DNA of 57,944 nucleotides from JANRKF01 sp033763575 (lineage in GTDB: Bacteria > Pseudomonadota > Alphaproteobacteria > Rickettsiales > SXRF01). The stretch spans positions 1 through 57,944 of the forward strand of contig JANRKF010000007.1 in the NCBI GenBank assembly GCA_033763575.1, in the 5' to 3' direction. This document shows positions 24,384 through 32,939 of the stretch, piece after piece. The translations under genes and the position numbers were made by a program. The first letter of the stretch is position 1; every line of letters starts with the position of its first letter. The notes beneath the pieces were generated by a model. The model was not told the DNA's origin and made no database searches. It saw only the letters and a program-made list of their open reading frames with translations.

Positions 24384-25271
24384 ATGGCGTCGCGCGTAGT
24401 CGAACAAAACCGATCATACCGCCGTGGGCTGGTGCTGGGTCTTACGATGGCCGAAATTGCCGTGCTGATTATTTTCTGCCTGCTGCTGGCCTGTGCCTTT
24501 CTTATGAATGAGAAAGAGCAAAAAATCTTACTGCTCACTAACGAAAATAGCGAGTTGGCGCAGGTGAAGCAGATCGTGCAGCGCATCCGTGAACGCGGCG
24601 CTGACCCTGAAAAATTCGATGAACTGTTCCAAGAGCTGAAGCGTGTGCAGGAGCAAGCGGCAAAATCCGAGGCTATTCAGGCCGAACTCGATAAGCTCAA
24701 GGAAGACACTAAAGAGCTGGTGCAGGATGCGCAATATGCCAAGGAAATGAAGGAATCCCTGAAAGACACCCCATTCCAAGAAAAGCCGCCACAGGCAGTA
24801 GCGGAGGCGTTGAAGGCCTCCGGGGATCTGGCAAAAGCCGCTGCCGATAAAAAAGTGGCTGAAATTGAAGCGGAGCGCTTAAAAGGCCAGCTTGCCAATA
24901 TTCAGCAAAAGCTGGAGCGGCTGGGCAAAGGCACGGAAATGCCTGCTTGCTGGGCAGACCCGAAAACCGGCAAGGTGGAATATATTTTCCGCATTGATCT
25001 GACTTCTACCGGCCTCATTATTCATGATCTAAAACTGCCACATCGCGCCGAAGAACAGGCGTTGCTGCCACTTAGTATGATTAATTTCGACCAGGAGCTA
25101 AGCCGTGGGCAATTCAGCGCTCAGACTGAGCCACTGGCTCAATGGAGCAAAAACCACGGCTGCCGCTTCTTCGTTATCGCCCGCGATCGCACGGAAGCAG
25201 AGGAAAAAGATGTCTATAAAGCAATGCTTCGCACTCTAGAAGATCACTTTTACAAATTTGTCACAGAATGA
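24384..25271 (+). CDS. ExbD/MotB-like subunit with coiled coil and novel C-terminal domain
   Basis: 295 residues. A short cytoplasmic N-terminus precedes one membrane helix (about 15-41, GLTMAEIAVLIIFCLLLACAF). Glu24 sits where ExbD/MotB proteins carry the proton-binding Asp. A coiled coil follows (45-190). The C-terminal domain (about 193-295: ACWADPKTGKVEYIF, GCRFFVIARDRTEA, LRTLEDHFYKF) has two Cys. No OmpA-like peptidoglycan-binding motif is seen, unlike MotB or ZorB. It follows the TolQ-like gene by 12 bp and overlaps the next small gene by ATGA. Confidence 0.7.
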   Translation: MASRVVEQNRSYRRGLVLGLTMAEIAVLIIFCLLLACAFLMNEKEQKILLLTNENSELAQVKQIVQRIRERGADPEKFDELFQELKRVQEQAAKSEAIQAELDKLKEDTKELVQDAQYAKEMKESLKDTPFQEKPPQAVAEALKASGDLAKAAADKKVAEIEAERLKGQLANIQQKLERLGKGTEMPACWADPKTGKVEYIFRIDLTSTGLIIHDLKLPHRAEEQALLPLSMINFDQELSRGQFSAQTEPLAQWSKNHGCRFFVIARDRTEAEEKDVYKAMLRTLEDHFYKFVTE

Positions 25272-25471
25272 GCGAACAACTTAACACCATCATTCTGAAA
25301 CTGCGCGCCAGCGTGCTTTCGCGCCGGGTAAAGCAGCATGGCTATCACTTGCCGGCAGAGGAGGCACAGCTGTGGGTGCGCTCGCACGATGACAAAAACG
25401 CCTATCACGAAGCGCTGCAACAGGTGCAGCGTCCGGTTTCGTTCTGGAGCCGATTCTGGTGGAACCGATAA
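25268..25471 (+). CDS. small basic protein of the motor-like operon
   Basis: 67 residues, rich in Arg, Gln and Trp (ending SFWSRFWWNR). No membrane helix. It is coupled to the ExbD-like gene by a 4-bp overlap and followed 12 bp later by a secreted protein gene. It is real by position and coupling; function unknown. Confidence 0.55.
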   Translation: MSEQLNTIILKLRASVLSRRVKQHGYHLPAEEAQLWVRSHDDKNAYHEALQQVQRPVSFWSRFWWNR

Positions 25472-25483
25472 CAGGGGGAACGT

Positions 25484-26416
25484 ATGAAAACCATTTTTGC
25501 CACAATTTTCGCGTTTTGCAGCATCGTGTCATATGCTTGGGCAGATGATGCTCAAGTAAAAAAATATAAGGATTACACGCCTGAGCAGCTTCGTGATCTC
25601 TCAAACGAAGAGCGCGAAAAGTCCGTGCCTATGATGTATTCTATGGCTGCTCAGCGCGGATTATCCGTAGATTCTAAGCTTGCCTTTGCGATGGACTTAA
25701 ACACGCTGATGTATCCCGGCGTCGGTAACTATGATGCGGCAGTAAAAGCGTTTCAATCGGATATGGGTGAGAAGCCAACTGGTACACTTACCGTATGGCA
25801 AATATGGAAGCTCCAAGAGCGAGCGGATATGCAAAAATTAGGCAACGTCGCTTTTCCCGATAGCTTCTCCAGCGTCATTACCAATGATAGCGCGCGCATT
25901 GAAGGCACGGCCATAATTATCGATGAAAAAATCGCATGGCCGATAAATCATGTTACCGTGAACTGCTATAAGGCTGACAAATACTGTGAAGTTGCCCAAA
26001 TCGTGCTGGTATTGCCTGATGAACAATCCTGGGCTCAGCAGTATCAGGTGATGGATACGGGCAAGGATTTTTATAAAATCACTCGCTGGGAAAATGACAA
26101 TATCGATGCTGTAAGCATGAATACCTGCGAAGCCTGCCGCACCGTCTCATTAAATTATAATTTCAAAACCAAGGAATTTATAGAAATCACCCGCAATACC
26201 GATAAGGATTGCAAGATTTTAGACAAGGCCATGCCTAAATTACCCAAGCCTCGCATGTCGCAAATCGTAGATGGCAAAAAGATCATCCAGCAGGAATTTG
26301 GCAACTTACGGAAAAAAGCATACGGCTATCTTGCCAGCGATTTTCGCAAGCAAGTGGACGAACTGGAAAAGAAATATCCCCCTAAACCCCAACCAGAGGA
26401 GAAGTCAAAGCCCTAA
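25484..26416 (+). CDS. secreted protein with peptidoglycan-binding-like domain
   Basis: 310 residues. Signal peptide 1-20 (ending SYAWA). Residues about 65-115 resemble a PG_binding_1 module (YDAAVKAFQSDMGEKPTGTLT, then WQIWKLQ). A unique domain with four Cys follows (NCYKADKYC, NTCEACRTVSL), and a Pro/Lys-rich end. A strong GGGGGAA site precedes the ATG. As the last gene of the operon it could provide the wall anchor that the ExbD-like subunit lacks. That is inference. Confidence 0.65.
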   Translation: MKTIFATIFAFCSIVSYAWADDAQVKKYKDYTPEQLRDLSNEEREKSVPMMYSMAAQRGLSVDSKLAFAMDLNTLMYPGVGNYDAAVKAFQSDMGEKPTGTLTVWQIWKLQERADMQKLGNVAFPDSFSSVITNDSARIEGTAIIIDEKIAWPINHVTVNCYKADKYCEVAQIVLVLPDEQSWAQQYQVMDTGKDFYKITRWENDNIDAVSMNTCEACRTVSLNYNFKTKEFIEITRNTDKDCKILDKAMPKLPKPRMSQIVDGKKIIQQEFGNLRKKAYGYLASDFRKQVDELEKKYPPKPQPEEKSKP

Positions 26417-26730
26417 CTGTATGAAAGCTTGAGGCCGACGATGCCAGCGATGACAAGGCCGATGGAAACGAATTTTAAGGTAGTTGCTGCTTCACCAAAA
26501 TAATAGATGCCGATCAGCGCTACCAGCGTAGTTCCAACACCGCCCCAAATCGTATATGCCACGCTTAAATCGATTTTCTTAAGCGCGTATGTGACCATCG
26601 CAAGGCCGATACAATAAAAAACGAACACAAGCACGGACGGAACCGGCTTGGCAAATCCCTCAGAGAGCTTCATGCAGATAGTGCCAGCAACTTCACATAG
26701 AATCGCCGCAGCCAGGAACAGCCAATGCAT
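26413..26730 (-). CDS. small multidrug resistance (SMR) transporter
   Basis: 105 residues from ATG 26730, preceded by GGGGGAGAA; the longer open frame to 27000 overlaps the neighbouring gene and is not used. Four membrane helices with the SMR signature: Glu13 in ILCEVAGTICMKLSEGF corresponds to EmrE Glu14, and AYTIWGGVGTTL carries the conserved Trp. These proteins form dimers that exchange protons for cationic compounds or guanidinium. Subfamily (EmrE or SugE/Gdx) is not certain. It ends in a 4-bp convergent overlap with the preceding operon. Confidence 0.9.
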   Translation of the reverse strand: MHWLFLAAAILCEVAGTICMKLSEGFAKPVPSVLVFVFYCIGLAMVTYALKKIDLSVAYTIWGGVGTTLVALIGIYYFGEAATTLKFVSIGLVIAGIVGLKLSYS

Positions 26731-26775
26731 AAGAATTCTCCCCCGAAAATAATTGTTTTTCTTATTTTTTAGTCC

Positions 26776-27669
26776 ATGAAAAAGATTAGCACAACTGCAT
26801 ACATGGTTGCCTCCGGCCTGGTTAAGCTCTCCGAGCTGCCGCGGTGGTCGCAATATTTTACGCCGGACATCGTGCAGCTGAACCGCGCTTTTATCGAACA
26901 CTCCAAGGACACATCCGCCAAGCATTTTGTGAATTGGCTCTCGCCGGCAGCGGCGTGCTGGCTTGTCAATTTCATGTTCATTCCCGGCATGGTGGAGCAT
27001 TACCTATTCCGCAAACTGTGGATTGAACGCCAGCTGGCGGCGGCGATTCAAAAAGGAGTGCGGCAGGTGGTGGTGCTGGGCGGCGGCTTCGATACTCTGG
27101 CGCTGCGGCGGGCAAAAAAGCATACGGAGGTGGAATTTTTTGAAATCGACCTGCCGATCACTCAGCACACCAAAATCTCCATTTTGCAGCAGATCGGTTA
27201 TGCCATCCCTGAAAATTGCCGATTCAAAGCGGCGGACTTATCGCAAAAGGCACTCGGCGCTATTTTACTGACGGATTACCATTTTAAGCAGGATGCCCCC
27301 ACGCTGGTGATATTGGAAGGGGTGCTGATGTATCTGGATGAAGCCGAGGTCAAAGGCCTGTTTGCCGACCTGCGCCGCCTCTTTAACGGCCATCTGCAAA
27401 TCCTCTTCGGCGCGATTGCAGCGCCGGATGCCAAAAGCAATATCGCTATGCGCATCACCAATGCATTGCTTGGCCGGGCGGCAGAGGCGACAAGATGGCA
27501 TTGCTCCATTTCGGGAATGCCCGCTTTTATTTCCGAGCTCGGTTTCTCAATTAAAGAGTTAATAAGTTATAAAGATTTACAAAAGGCCTATAGAAACGAA
27601 AAAGAATTAAGGCAAGTGCCTGATGAAGATGAGAATTATTACATTGTGACCAAATCGCCACAGACGTAA
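26776..27669 (+). CDS. leucine carboxyl methyltransferase (LCM/PPM1)-family O-methyltransferase
   Basis: 297 residues. SAM-binding motif I is VVVLGGGFDTLALRR, followed by FFEIDLP (acidic motif II) and LVILEGVLMYLDEAEV, the typical pattern of bacterial LCM-family methyltransferases. The substrate cannot be deduced; bacterial members methylate carboxyl or hydroxyl groups of small molecules. It is divergent from the SMR gene with 45 bp between them, so the two may share regulation. Confidence 0.85.
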   Translation: MKKISTTAYMVASGLVKLSELPRWSQYFTPDIVQLNRAFIEHSKDTSAKHFVNWLSPAAACWLVNFMFIPGMVEHYLFRKLWIERQLAAAIQKGVRQVVVLGGGFDTLALRRAKKHTEVEFFEIDLPITQHTKISILQQIGYAIPENCRFKAADLSQKALGAILLTDYHFKQDAPTLVILEGVLMYLDEAEVKGLFADLRRLFNGHLQILFGAIAAPDAKSNIAMRITNALLGRAAEATRWHCSISGMPAFISELGFSIKELISYKDLQKAYRNEKELRQVPDEDENYYIVTKSPQT

Positions 27670-27779
27670 AAATCAGAAATTATTTCAAAATATCTTAAAA
27701 CCGTTAAGTATTGTTTTACCCATTTAATGCTATGTTTTTCCCACTAAATAGGAATTTTTCCTATAAAATGGGAGAAAGT

Positions 27780-29741
27780 ATGAGAAAACGTCTTTTCATC
27801 GCTTTATTGCTGTCGTCAGCGCCTTTACCTGCATTGGCAGGGCAAATGGACGACCTCGACCAGCTCTCCCTTGATAGCCTGGGTAAAATTGTCACGTCTG
27901 TTTCCAAGAAGCCAGAGGATTCTTTCCGCTCGCCGGCGGCTATTTACGTTATCAGCAATGACGACATCAAAGCCTCCGGTGCCACCCATATCGCCGAAGT
28001 ATTGCGCGGCGTGCCGGGGCTAGATGTTGCGCGCGTCGATTCAAGTAACTGGGCTATATCTTCACGCGGCGGCAATGATTTGTTTTCTAATAAAATGCTG
28101 GTGTTGGTTGATGGCCGAACGATTTATACTCCGATCTTCTCCGGCGTATATTGGGATATTCAAAATATGCCGCTGGAGGACATCGATCGCGTCGAAGTCA
28201 TCCGGGGGCCGGGCGCGAGCCTATGGGGTGCGAATGCCGTAAATGGCGTTATCAATATCATCACTAAGCGCGCCGAAGCGACGCAGGGGCTTTATGCCAG
28301 CACGGTTGTGGGAAACCAGGATCGCTCTTTGAATGATGTGCGCTATGGTGGCAAGATAAACGATGACCTGTATTATCGCACCTACGCCAAATACGATAAC
28401 AGGCAGCAAACCCGTACCACGGCCGATACACCCGGCAATAATGATTGGGACAATCTAAAGGCCGGTTTCCGCGCAGATTGGGACGTATCGGAATCACGCA
28501 AAGTCACCCTGCAAGGGGATGTCTATGACGCCGATATTAATCTGGATTTATTCACTCCGACGCTCAGCGATCCCAGCGGCATCAATGCATACCATGATAA
28601 AATCGATTCCAAAGGCTTCAACGTGCTGGGCCGCTGGGACGAAAAGCACAGCAATACGCTCTCATCCACCTTCCAAGCCTATGTCGATTACCAGAGCCCC
28701 AGCTATTCGTCGCTGGAGCAAAAGATTTACACTTTTGACCTGGACTACCAGACGCTCTGGAAAGCCGACGAGCGCAATGAAATTATGTGGGGCATGGGCA
28801 GCCGCTATATCGCTAGCGATCTGACCGGCTCTGATACCATCATCATCGCCAAGCCGATCGACAGCGAAACCATCCTCAGCGCTTTCGTGCAAGACCAGTA
28901 TGCTATCGTGCCGAAAGAACTCTATGTAACGCTCGGCTCCAAATTCGAGCATAATGACTTTTCCGGTTTTGAAATCGAACCCAGCGCGCGCATTGCTTGG
29001 TATCCCGATAACAAGCAGACCGTATGGGCAGCCGTATCACGCGCCGTGCGTACACCCGGCATTGCCGAGCGGAGCTGGAATATCAACATTCAGGCACAGC
29101 CGCCGCTGCTTGCGCAGCAGCGCTACAGCGATCGCTACACTTCCGAAGAGCTCATGGCCTATGAGGTCGGCTATCGCGTGAAGCCTACACAGACGGTGAC
29201 AGTCGATAGCACGGCCTTCATCAACGATTATAGCAAGTTGCGCACCTTTGAGCCGGGCGATCTGGAATTTCCGGGTGCTGATATTATCGCTCCTTACAAC
29301 ATTTCCAACGTAGGTTCCGGCAGAGCCTATGGTTTTGAAACCAGCGTCAACTGGGACGTAACGAAGGAATGGAGCCTGCTTGCCAACTACAGCTACATCA
29401 ACATGGTGCTGGATGCTAACGGCAGCCAAGATCCCACATTCCTGGCGCAGGAAGGCCGCGTACCGCATAATCAGGTATCGCTGCGCTCACAGCTCTATTT
29501 GCCGCATGACGTGCGGCTCATCAACACAGCCTATTACACAGACAAACTGCCAGCTGATTCCATCGAAAGCTATATCCGCTTCGATACGCAGTTGATTTGG
29601 CAGGCCACCAACAACATCGAAGTATCTTTAGTCGGTCAGAATCTACTCGACAATAAACATCCTGAGTTTGGCGCACCGTTGGATGGGGTTGCAAATGAAA
29701 TCCCGCGTGCCTTCTACGGCAGGCTCACACTGCGGTACTAA
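27780..29741 (+). CDS. TonB-dependent outer-membrane receptor
   Basis: 653 residues from ATG 27780 (GGGAGAAAG upstream), with signal peptide 1-20 (LLLSSAPLPALA). The plug domain has SPAAIYVISNDDIKASG, VLRGVPGLDVARV and VEVIRGPGASLWGANAVNGVINIITK. A beta-barrel follows, ending in RAFYGRLTLRY with a terminal aromatic residue. The plug resembles the subgroup often found next to YfiR-type proteins. The substrate is unknown. The YfiR-like gene follows 20 bp downstream. Confidence 0.9.
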   Translation: MRKRLFIALLLSSAPLPALAGQMDDLDQLSLDSLGKIVTSVSKKPEDSFRSPAAIYVISNDDIKASGATHIAEVLRGVPGLDVARVDSSNWAISSRGGNDLFSNKMLVLVDGRTIYTPIFSGVYWDIQNMPLEDIDRVEVIRGPGASLWGANAVNGVINIITKRAEATQGLYASTVVGNQDRSLNDVRYGGKINDDLYYRTYAKYDNRQQTRTTADTPGNNDWDNLKAGFRADWDVSESRKVTLQGDVYDADINLDLFTPTLSDPSGINAYHDKIDSKGFNVLGRWDEKHSNTLSSTFQAYVDYQSPSYSSLEQKIYTFDLDYQTLWKADERNEIMWGMGSRYIASDLTGSDTIIIAKPIDSETILSAFVQDQYAIVPKELYVTLGSKFEHNDFSGFEIEPSARIAWYPDNKQTVWAAVSRAVRTPGIAERSWNINIQAQPPLLAQQRYSDRYTSEELMAYEVGYRVKPTQTVTVDSTAFINDYSKLRTFEPGDLEFPGADIIAPYNISNVGSGRAYGFETSVNWDVTKEWSLLANYSYINMVLDANGSQDPTFLAQEGRVPHNQVSLRSQLYLPHDVRLINTAYYTDKLPADSIESYIRFDTQLIWQATNNIEVSLVGQNLLDNKHPEFGAPLDGVANEIPRAFYGRLTLRY

Positions 29742-29761
29742 GCATCAGACACAGGGCATAT

Positions 29762-30319
29762 ATGAAGGATAATAAACTATCACTGCTAATTCTGCCTCTC
29801 ATGCTGCTTATACCGGCGGCGACGGTTCTTGCTGAGCCGTCAGAGATGACGCCTGAATCCGTGAAGGCGGTTTACATCCTAAAAATGCAGGCGTTCGTGA
29901 AGTTAGGCGACCCGCCGCATAAAGTGGAGAAAATCTGCTACTTCGAGAAACCTGGCGTGCCTGCTGACCAAAGCGTAGGGCAGCTGATGGCGAAATACCT
30001 GAAAGACTACCCGCGCATGAACCCCTATAATGCAAGCGTGGTGTGGACAAAAGCTATCCGTGACCTGAAAGGCTGCGACTTTTTCTATATTCCGGCTGAA
30101 GAAGATAGCAGCGTCGAAAACATTATTAAAGAGCTCGGCAACAATCCGACGCTTACATTCAGCGCGGCGAAGCGTTTTATCCTGCGTGGCGGCATGGTCG
30201 GCTTTTATCTTGATGAAAACAACCGTGTGGTGATGGAAGGCAATCTGGTCAATATGCGTGATCGGAAGGTGAACGTGGACGCACAGATTCTCGAAATTAT
30301 GAAGGATGTGCGTCAGTAA
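29762..30319 (+). CDS. YfiR-family (DUF4154) periplasmic protein
   Basis: 185 residues. Signal peptide 1-24. Mature part matches YfiR/DUF4154: KAVYILKMQAFVKLGDP, KICYFEKPG, LKGCDFFYIPAEED and the hallmark GGMVGFYLDENNRVVMEGNL then NVDAQILEIM. In Pseudomonas YfiR restrains the diguanylate cyclase YfiN. Here no cyclase is nearby, so its partner is more likely the TonB receptor, an often-seen pairing. Its end overlaps the convergent GNAT gene by 7 bp. Confidence 0.8.
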   Translation: MKDNKLSLLILPLMLLIPAATVLAEPSEMTPESVKAVYILKMQAFVKLGDPPHKVEKICYFEKPGVPADQSVGQLMAKYLKDYPRMNPYNASVVWTKAIRDLKGCDFFYIPAEEDSSVENIIKELGNNPTLTFSAAKRFILRGGMVGFYLDENNRVVMEGNLVNMRDRKVNVDAQILEIMKDVRQ

Positions 30320-31047
30320 AATTCAAAACTGTCGGCAGGTTGCAGCAGACGCTTAGCCTCCGGGTCGGCATCCACCGTGTAGAAAGGCTTTGTATCGCCA
30401 TAAAACAGGTACATTTTATGGCCTTCATAATCCTTATGCATCGGAATATCGATATTCTCTAAAACGCCGCCTGCTAATCCCAGCTGCATGTAAAGTCGCT
30501 TGTAATAGCGCGCGCGCACCAGATCGCTTGAGCCGAAAATATAGCGCACCCGGTATTCTAAGCAGCGGTCACGGATGGCTTCAAATATCTTCTTCGTCAA
30601 TGAGCCGGTTCGCAGCGCTGGCTCAACTACGATGCGGTTGAACTCCGCATAAGCATATTTGTCGAGCTGCATATCCGGCAGCTGCTCTTGCAGGGAAAAA
30701 TACCATTGCCCTGTCCCTGTCGAAATGTCCTTTTCCATATCCAGCATGATGGGCTTGCGCGGCGTAGAGATACGCAGGCACGCGCCGCCATAGCATCTAT
30801 GCTCATCGTGAATAATGAGCATCTGATCGTCCGGGTCTAAGTAATTTTCGGCTTCGTCATAGCTGAAAAAACGAAACCCCTCAAAACGGGGGTCTGACCT
30901 GTAGAGCTTGTCGCGCAGCTTCCAAAAACGTGAGATGAGCTGTGGATCACGCGTAAACCGCATATGGTACGGGACATCGCCGCCGCGCGGTATTACTAAC
31001 TCGCTGGGTTCTGCAATAGTAGAATATTCCCTGACTTCATCCACCAT
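30313..31047 (-). CDS. GNAT-fold acyltransferase (autoinducer-synthase-like N-acyltransferase)
   Basis: 244 residues. WKLRDKLYR near the N-terminus, then CYGGACLRIS (beta strand 4), EFNRIVVEPALRTGSLTKKIFEAI (CoA-binding region) and YKRLYMQLG. The layout resembles GNAT-fold N-acyltransferases of the FeeM/LuxI-like branch. The substrate is not known. It stands alone on the minus strand; the 298 bp upstream to 31345 is AT-rich with short palindromes (TTAATATATTATTAATA) and contains no gene I can support. Confidence 0.65.
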   Translation of the reverse strand: MVDEVREYSTIAEPSELVIPRGGDVPYHMRFTRDPQLISRFWKLRDKLYRSDPRFEGFRFFSYDEAENYLDPDDQMLIIHDEHRCYGGACLRISTPRKPIMLDMEKDISTGTGQWYFSLQEQLPDMQLDKYAYAEFNRIVVEPALRTGSLTKKIFEAIRDRCLEYRVRYIFGSSDLVRARYYKRLYMQLGLAGGVLENIDIPMHKDYEGHKMYLFYGDTKPFYTVDADPEAKRLLQPADSFEFY

Positions 31048-31345
31048 CGAGCTGCGGCCTTCACTGTTACACCATCAAATAGTCACGCCTCCAAATCCCA
31101 AAATATGAGATAAAGGAACATTAAATAGGAAAATCCTACCTGCTTATAGCAGAGACGCCAATATTGACAAATGCTTATGTAACTGAATTTATTAGGCAAA
31201 AACGTAAATGATATTTTACAAAAAAGAGCCTAATTTCTGGATATATTAATATATTATTAATACATAGCGGAGGCATTAAGGATTGCGCAAAAGACGCGCA
31301 AAGCCAATCCCAGCCTGGGAAACCTTAAGATTTATGACTCAGGAT

Positions 31346-32263
31346 TTAGCGGGCGGAGATAATTGCGTCCAACGGTTCATAATTAAACATCAATCTGAAC
31401 ACATCCGGCCTTGCAGCGTCGCCGATGGCGTCAAAATCTACCTTCCGGTCGATGATCTCGCCTAAATCTATATCGGCTGTCAAAATGCCTTCCTTGCCAT
31501 AGAGCGGACCTTCGATAACCGTACCGGAAGGGCTTACAATGCAGCTGCCGCCGCGAATGAAAACCTGCTCCGCGTCACCTTCATTTTCAAACCATCCTGC
31601 CGGATAATCCTGGCGGGTCAAATACTGGCAACTGCTCAGCACGAAACAACCGCCTTCGCGCGCAATATGCTGCATGCTCGGAATCCAGCCTGCGTCATCT
31701 TCCAAGGTGAGAGCGCAGTAAATTTGCACTTCCTCGCCATACATAATCATCCGCGCTGCCGGCATGTAATTCTCCGTGCGTATCATCGTGCCTATATTGC
31801 CGATCGGCGTGCCTGTCGCTTTCAAATAAGCGCCATCACCCAGCCGCCATAATGCTCGCTCGCTGGGCGGGACAGTAAGCGCTCTGTGTAAGCGCATCAC
31901 CTTACCATCGGCGCCGATCACCAGCGCGCTGTTATAAACCGATGCTATCTCGCGCTCGACCATGCCGATGACCATGACAAGCGAGTGGTTTTTAGCAATC
32001 GTGCTCACGGCCTGCACGATGTCACCGGGCAGCCGCAAGGCGGCGGCGGTGTAATCGTGGAAGCGCCGGCGCGTATCACTGCCACGCTTGCCGATCTCGC
32101 CAAAATTAATCCCCAGAGGATAGCCGCCTAACATCGCTTCGGGAAATACTACTAGCTTTGACCCCTGCGCTGCGGCTTCGGCAGTCAACTGGTCTATCTT
32201 CGCAATAGTTTTCTCTATATCGCCAAACACGGAGCTGGCTTGGATAACGGATACTTTTGTCAT
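31346..32263 (-). CDS. nitrilase-superfamily protein lacking catalytic Lys and Cys (probable pseudoenzyme)
   Basis: 305 residues aligning over the full length with aliphatic/aromatic nitrilases. Glu42 is present in VVFPEAMLGGYP. The HRKL motif reads HRAL (Ala128 instead of catalytic Lys). The ICWENYMP motif reads IRTENYMP (Arg162 instead of the nucleophile Cys). Surrounding motifs (ERALWRLGDG, EVQIYCA, QHIAREGGCFVLSS) are well kept. It therefore cannot use nitrilase chemistry as known. It is the last gene of a four-gene minus-strand operon with two XRE regulators and overlaps the second of them by ATGA, suggesting a sensory or structural role. Confidence 0.8.
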   Translation of the reverse strand: MTKVSVIQASSVFGDIEKTIAKIDQLTAEAAAQGSKLVVFPEAMLGGYPLGINFGEIGKRGSDTRRRFHDYTAAALRLPGDIVQAVSTIAKNHSLVMVIGMVEREIASVYNSALVIGADGKVMRLHRALTVPPSERALWRLGDGAYLKATGTPIGNIGTMIRTENYMPAARMIMYGEEVQIYCALTLEDDAGWIPSMQHIAREGGCFVLSSCQYLTRQDYPAGWFENEGDAEQVFIRGGSCIVSPSGTVIEGPLYGKEGILTADIDLGEIIDRKVDFDAIGDAARPDVFRLMFNYEPLDAIISAR

Positions 32264-32691
32264 GGTTCTTCTCCCTCTGGCGGCTCGTCTTTCTCAAACA
32301 TGAGCTCTATGAAATGCAACGCGCTGCGGCGCTGTTCGCTGGTAAACTGGAACACCAGTTCAATGAGACGCTGCGTTTCGCGGCGTGCCTCACTATCCTC
32401 TATTTCCTCGGTGGCATCGGTTGCTAACTGCTGCAATCCCATCAGCTGCCTAAAGCCTTCATAGCCTTCAAAAAAGCTCATCACTTTGGTGTCGAGAACA
32501 TTGGCTAATCGCAGTAAATCAGGTATTGCCATTCGCTTCGTTGCGTTCTCGAATGCTTTGATTCTCTGGCCGGTATAACCCGCCTTTGCGCCGAGTTGAT
32601 GTTCATCATATCCGGCGCACAGCCGGATGATACGCAGACGCTTGCCGGCAAAAATATCGACGGGATGCTTTTCAATAGGGCTAGGCTGCAT
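32260..32691 (-). CDS. XRE-family transcriptional regulator
   Basis: 143 residues from ATG 32691; the longer frame to 32763 overlaps the upstream gene by too much. Helix-turn-helix at about 16-70 (KRLRIIRLCAGYDEHQLGAKAG, QRIKAFENATKRMAI, PDLLRLANVLDTKV). The C-terminal half is helical (EEIEDSEARRETQRLIELVFQ). It is coupled to the nitrilase-like gene by a 4-bp overlap. Confidence 0.75.
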   Translation of the reverse strand: MQPSPIEKHPVDIFAGKRLRIIRLCAGYDEHQLGAKAGYTGQRIKAFENATKRMAIPDLLRLANVLDTKVMSFFEGYEGFRQLMGLQQLATDATEEIEDSEARRETQRLIELVFQFTSEQRRSALHFIELMFEKDEPPEGEEP

Positions 32692-32920
32692 AACTGACGT
32701 AGCCTTTTTTATGGAATTGCCCGCGCATATGCATTTCGCAGAGTGCGAGCTGCACGCATTCACGCAGGTGGCAGCCGGATGCGATCGCAGGGCCTTCTAT
32801 CAGCCGGGGGAGCGGGCGCGTTTCGTACAATTGTTTGGCCGATTCATAAACAAACGCATCAATAGGATGGTCTGTAAACAGGCCGCGTAATTCTGGCAGG
32901 CTCGGAAACGCACTTTTCAT
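32681..32920 (-). CDS. small protein of unknown function in XRE/nitrilase-like operon
   Basis: 79 residues with a strong AGGGAGAG site before ATG 32920. Features: a Leu/Pro-rich start (FPSLPELRGLF) and LRECVQLALCEMHMRGQF near the end. No domain recognised. It overlaps the next XRE gene by 11 bp, consistent with co-translation. Confidence 0.5.
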   Translation of the reverse strand: MKSAFPSLPELRGLFTDHPIDAFVYESAKQLYETRPLPRLIEGPAIASGCHLRECVQLALCEMHMRGQFHKKGYVSYAA

Positions 32921-32939
32921 ACTACTCTCCCTGGTTATT

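Noticed and set aside
23241..24407. 388-residue minus-strand open frame opposite the TolQ-like gene
   Set aside because: Shadow of the coiled-coil codons; the + strand frame has membrane helices, a ribosome-binding site and operon spacing.
20719..25271. Calling this a known Zorya system
   Set aside because: No helicase ZorD, no ZorE or ZorC domain, and the MotB-like protein lacks the OmpA-like domain; only the motor pair concept is shared.
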